Positions 14,364-17,123 of a stretch of DNA of 17,123 nucleotides are shown here, piece by piece. The notes under the pieces were generated by a model. That model searched no databases and was not told the origin of the DNA. It saw nothing but the letters and a program-made list of their open reading frames with translations. Position numbers and translations under genes: made by a program. Within the stretch, counting starts at the first letter, position 1. Each line of letters begins with the position of its first letter. The stretch covers positions 1 to 17,123 of the forward strand of contig JAFVWG010000295.1 of the NCBI GenBank assembly GCA_017501805.1. The letters run 5' to 3'. This stretch comes from Oscillospiraceae bacterium (GTDB taxonomy: Bacteria > Bacillota > Clostridia > Oscillospirales > Oscillospiraceae).

Positions 14364-15977
14364 ATGTATCAGGCATTATATCGGAAATATCGTCCCCGGA
14401 CCTTTGAAGATGTCGTGGGGCAGCGGGGCGTAACGCAGACGCTCAAGGCGCAGCTGCAGTCCGGCAAGCTGAGCCACGCCTATCTCTTCACCGGAACGCG
14501 CGGCACGGGCAAGACCACCTGCGCGAAGATCCTCGCAAAGGCCGTCAACTGCCTCGATCTGCAGGACGGCAATCCCTGCAATGCCTGCACGGCCTGCCGT
14601 GCCATCGACTCCGGCAGCTGTGTGGATGTGATGGAGATCGACGCCGCCTCCAACAACAGCGTGGATCAGATCCGCGATCTGCGTGATGAGGCGGTCTACA
14701 CGCCCGCGCAGGTGCAGCGGCGCGTGTATATCATCGACGAGGTGCATATGCTCTCGACCGCGGCGTTTAACGCGCTGCTTAAAATTATGGAAGAGCCGCC
14801 GCCGCATCTGCTGTTCATCCTGGCGACCACGGAGCTTCACAAGGTCCCCGCGACCATCCTCTCGCGCTGCCAGCGCTTTTCCTTCCGCCGTCTGCGGTCG
14901 GGTGACGTTGCCGCACGGCTGAATTATATCGCCTATCAGGAGGGCATCGAGCTGCAGCCGGAGGCTGCGGAGCTTCTGGCAAGTATGGCCGACGGCGCTC
15001 TGCGCGACGCGGTCAGTCTGCTGGACCAGTGCGCTTCCGTCGGCGCTGTGACGGAGGAGTCCGTCTGCGAGACGCTGGGACTTGCGGGCTCGCGAAACAC
15101 CGTGCAGATACTGGACGCGATGGCGGACGGCGACGCGGTGCGGGCGCTTACGCTCTTTTCCGAGCTGTATGAGGCGGGCAAGGATCTTTCCGCATTCCTC
15201 GGAGAGCTGAGCCTGCTTGCACGCGATCTGCTCGTGCTGAAACCCGCACCGAAAACCGGAGCGGAGCTGGTGACCGGTGTCAGCACGCCCACGGAGCGCG
15301 CGGCGCTGCTGGAGAAGCTTTCACCCGCGCAGCTTCTGCGGATCACGACCGTGCTGCAGCGGACTGCCGCGAACTTCTACGGAGGAGCAAACCGCCGTCT
15401 GGAGGTCGAGCTGTGTCTGATGGAGCTGTGCGAGCCGTCTCTTGCGACGGATGCGCAGGCGCTCAGCGCGAGAATCGGAAAGCTGGAGGAGGCGTTCGCC
15501 TCGGGAATTCCCGCTGCGAAAAGCGCGGCAAAGAAGCCGAAGGCGGAGGAGCCGCCGAGGGAACAGCCCGAACAGCCGAAACCCGAACGCGCACCCGCGG
15601 AAGAGCCTGCTCCGCAAAAGCCGGCGCAGCCGCAAAAACCCACGAACGGGATTCCGGACAACTTCTGGCCGGAGCTTTGCGCCCGTGTTGCGGGAGAGAT
15701 CCCACAGCCTTTGCGCGGCTTGCTCAACGCCCGTGCTGAAATGCGTACCGTGCGGCAGGGCGATACGGTCTATCTGGAGACGGACAACGCATTTTTGGAG
15801 AAGATCGTGACGAGCGATGTGCTGCAGCTCCTTTCCCGAAAGGCATCGTTCCTTTTGGGCGACGAGGTCCGCGTACAGATCGGCAAAGCAAAACGCGGCG
15901 GAAATGCCGCCGATCCGTTGGAGGATCTGCTTCGCTTCGGCAAGCAGCACAACGACATTATCAAAATCGAAGAATAA
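14364..15977 (+). CDS. dnaX: DNA polymerase III subunit gamma/tau
   Basis: ATPase of the clamp loader that places the beta clamp on DNA and, in the long form, tethers the polymerase. The 537 residues show Walker A GTRGTGKTT (44-52), a zinc site Cys63, Cys72, Cys75, Cys78, Walker B IIDEVH (123-128), the LLKIMEEPP segment and the sensor region TTELHKVPATILSRCQRF. A Pro/Glu/Lys-rich linker near 390-430 leads to a C-terminal tau-like domain. The ATG at 14364 is preferred to one at 14340 because homologues begin MYQALYRKYRP and a ribosome site lies between the two. I see no A-A-A-A-A-A-G slippery run, so a single full-length product is expected. Confidence 0.97.
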   Translation: MYQALYRKYRPRTFEDVVGQRGVTQTLKAQLQSGKLSHAYLFTGTRGTGKTTCAKILAKAVNCLDLQDGNPCNACTACRAIDSGSCVDVMEIDAASNNSVDQIRDLRDEAVYTPAQVQRRVYIIDEVHMLSTAAFNALLKIMEEPPPHLLFILATTELHKVPATILSRCQRFSFRRLRSGDVAARLNYIAYQEGIELQPEAAELLASMADGALRDAVSLLDQCASVGAVTEESVCETLGLAGSRNTVQILDAMADGDAVRALTLFSELYEAGKDLSAFLGELSLLARDLLVLKPAPKTGAELVTGVSTPTERAALLEKLSPAQLLRITTVLQRTAANFYGGANRRLEVELCLMELCEPSLATDAQALSARIGKLEEAFASGIPAAKSAAKKPKAEEPPREQPEQPKPERAPAEEPAPQKPAQPQKPTNGIPDNFWPELCARVAGEIPQPLRGLLNARAEMRTVRQGDTVYLETDNAFLEKIVTSDVLQLLSRKASFLLGDEVRVQIGKAKRGGNAADPLEDLLRFGKQHNDIIKIEE

Positions 15978-16005
15978 CCGCATATGCGGAAAAGGAGTTT
16001 TCAAA

Positions 16006-16356
16006 ATGGCAAAAGGCGGATATCGCGGCGGTATGCCGATGGGCGGCATGAACCAGATGCAGATGATGAAGCGCGCCCAGAAGATGCAGGAAGAAATGCT
16101 CAGAATGCAGGAAGAGATGCAGACCAAAACCTTCGAGGCTGCCGCAGGCGGCGGTGTGGTCAAGGCTGAGGTGAACGGTCAGCACGAGCTGAAAGCCCTT
16201 GCGATCGATCCCGAGGCAGTCGACCCCGAAGATGTTGAAATGCTGCAGGATCTGATCATTGCCGCGGTCAACGAGGCGATGCGCAAGGCGGATGAAGAGC
16301 AGGCGGCTTCGATGTCCAAGCTGACCGGCGGACTGAATCTGGGCGGGCTGTTCTGA
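16006..16356 (+). CDS. ybaB: YbaB/EbfC family nucleoid-associated protein
   Basis: Small dimeric DNA-binding protein whose gene almost always accompanies dnaX and recR. The 116 residues include a Gly/Met-rich N-terminus (repeats of GGMNQM type), a long charged helix with MQEEMLRMQEEMQ, the conserved GGGVVKAEVNGQHEL sheet, and DPEAVDPEDVEMLQDLI before the C-terminal helix. The start ATG follows AAAGGAG (15991-15997) by 8 bases. It is 28 bases after dnaX, and its stop overlaps the recR start by one base. The Met-rich head is longer than in E. coli YbaB but common in Clostridia. Confidence 0.95.
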   Translation: MAKGGYRGGMPMGGMNQMQMMKRAQKMQEEMLRMQEEMQTKTFEAAAGGGVVKAEVNGQHELKALAIDPEAVDPEDVEMLQDLIIAAVNEAMRKADEEQAASMSKLTGGLNLGGLF

Positions 16357-16955
16357 TGAAGGTCGATTCCAATGCGGTGGAGCGGCTGACGGAGCAATTC
16401 GCCAAGCTGCCCGGCATCGGCAGCAAGACGGCGCAGCGGCTGGCATATTACATCCTGAGCCGACCGGAAGAAGAGGCGCTTGCATTTGCCGACGCCATCA
16501 CGGACGCAAAGAAAACCGTGAAAACCTGTCCCATCTGTCAGAATTTTACCGATACCGACACCTGCCCTATCTGCGCCGACGAGCGGCGTGACCGCGGACT
16601 GATCTGCGTGGTTGCGGAGGCGAAGGACGTCGCCGCGATGGAACGCACAAGGGAGTACAAGGGCACGTACCACGTGCTGCACGGTGTGATCTCCCCGCTC
16701 AACCACGTCGGTCCGAACGACGTCCGTATCCGAGAGCTGCTGCTTCGGATGCAGGAGACGGATGTGCGCGAGGTCGTTATGGCGACCAACCCCGACACCG
16801 AGGGCGAAGCGACGGCGATGTACATTTCCCGCCTGCTGCGCCCGATGGGCGTGAAGGTGACGCGGCTTGCAAACGGCATCCCCGTGGGCAGTCAGCTGGA
16901 ATACGCCGACGAGGTCACGCTGATCCGTGCCCTCGAAGGAAGAAGAGAAATATGA
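16356..16955 (+). CDS. recR: Recombination mediator RecR
   Basis: Works with RecO (and RecF) to load RecA on SSB-coated single-stranded DNA at gaps. The 199 residues are the usual length: helix-hairpin-helix LPGIGSKTAQRLAYY near 18-32, a four-Cys zinc finger (Cys58, Cys61, Cys70, Cys73), and a TOPRIM domain with VVAEAKDV and ATNPDTEGEATA, then the C-terminal GIPVGSQLEYADEVTL. The start overlaps the ybaB stop (TGATG), so the two are probably coupled. It is the last gene of the operon. Confidence 0.98.
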   Translation: MKVDSNAVERLTEQFAKLPGIGSKTAQRLAYYILSRPEEEALAFADAITDAKKTVKTCPICQNFTDTDTCPICADERRDRGLICVVAEAKDVAAMERTREYKGTYHVLHGVISPLNHVGPNDVRIRELLLRMQETDVREVVMATNPDTEGEATAMYISRLLRPMGVKVTRLANGIPVGSQLEYADEVTLIRALEGRREI

Positions 16956-16987
16956 AAAAGACGGAAGCCGATGGCTTCCGTCTTTTT
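16955..16987 (+). terminator. Terminator after recR
   Basis: A 15-bp inverted repeat (16955-16969 with 16973-16987) has a 3-base loop and ends in a run of T. It begins at the last base of the recR stop codon. Confidence 0.9.
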
Positions 16988-16989
16988 CA

Positions 16990-17123
16990 GGTAATAAGGA
17001 ATAGGTAATAGTGAAGAAGTGCGGTGTGCCTGCGGCACGATCAAATGGACAATCCCTCAGTCAAAACCTGCGGTTTTGACAGCTCCCTTTGCACAAGGGA
17101 GCCTTTGGCGCGGTGCGTCGGAC
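16990..17123. repeat. Non-coding hairpin cluster, probable dispersed intergenic repeat
   Basis: No gene is seen here. GGTAATA occurs at 16990-16996 and again at 17004-17010, with a degenerate copy between them. Three compact hairpins follow: GTGCC/GGCAC with a TGC loop (17026-17038), GTCAAAACC/GGTTTTGAC with a TGC loop (17060-17080), and GCTCCCTT/AAGGGAGC (17082-17102). The arrangement resembles palindromic intergenic cassettes I remember from gut Clostridia genomes, which I cannot confirm here. It may continue past the window edge. Confidence 0.55.

Noticed and set aside
17026..17102. CRISPR-like spacing of short palindromes
   Set aside because: The stems differ from one another and there is no constant repeat with unique spacers, nor any cas gene.
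1..17123. A hidden defence, toxin-antitoxin or secondary-metabolite system
   Set aside because: Nearly all space is filled by recognised housekeeping genes in conserved order. The only gaps over 100 bases are promoters, the SRP RNA and the terminal repeat.

Overview
The window is core chromosome from an anaerobic, low-acetyl-CoA-oxidising Firmicute. It most resembles a GC-rich, spore-former-derived gut Clostridium of the Oscillospiraceae/Ruminococcaceae type. The evidence is the gene order dgt-dnaG-rpoD and ffs-dnaX-ybaB-recR, a large Firmicutes-type SRP RNA with an Alu domain, a spoIIR fragment, acetate kinase, and strong G/C preference at third codon positions. The taxonomic placement is inference from sequence style and synteny, not from a search.

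Left part (1-4830): gltA (citrate synthase) on the minus strand diverges from an acn-icd pair on the plus strand. Together these make 2-oxoglutarate from acetyl-CoA and oxaloacetate, the oxidative half-branch that anaerobes use for glutamate synthesis. The divergent promoters carry two 10-bp elements in mirrored order. The isocitrate dehydrogenase has Asp where NADP-specific relatives have Arg, so it may use NAD+. At the extreme left edge about 29 codons of spoIIR run head-on into gltA, and both genes lack their 3' ends. This is either a deletion joint or an assembly chimera.

Middle part (4830-13572): a bidirectional terminator separates icd from ackA (acetate kinase, minus). ackA diverges from tmcAL, the tRNA-Met wobble-cytidine acetate ligase. 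rpmE (zinc-type L31) follows with its own promoter and terminator. Next comes a tightly packed run of hflX, yigZ, dgt, dnaG and rpoD, with overlapping or nearly abutting genes: a GTPase for ribosome rescue, an IMPACT-family protein, a dNTPase, primase and the housekeeping sigma factor.

Right part (13573-17123): acpP has its own promoter. It is followed closely by the SRP RNA gene ffs with a strong terminator, then dnaX-ybaB-recR (clamp loader, nucleoid protein, recombination mediator) from a separate promoter to a terminator. The last about 135 bases hold a non-coding cluster of short hairpins that looks like a dispersed intergenic repeat. I found no mobile-element gene, CRISPR array, toxin-antitoxin pair or evident new system. 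The points worth checking are the left-edge junction, the cofactor switch in Icd, the mirrored promoters, the unusual aconitase clade and several regulatory details.
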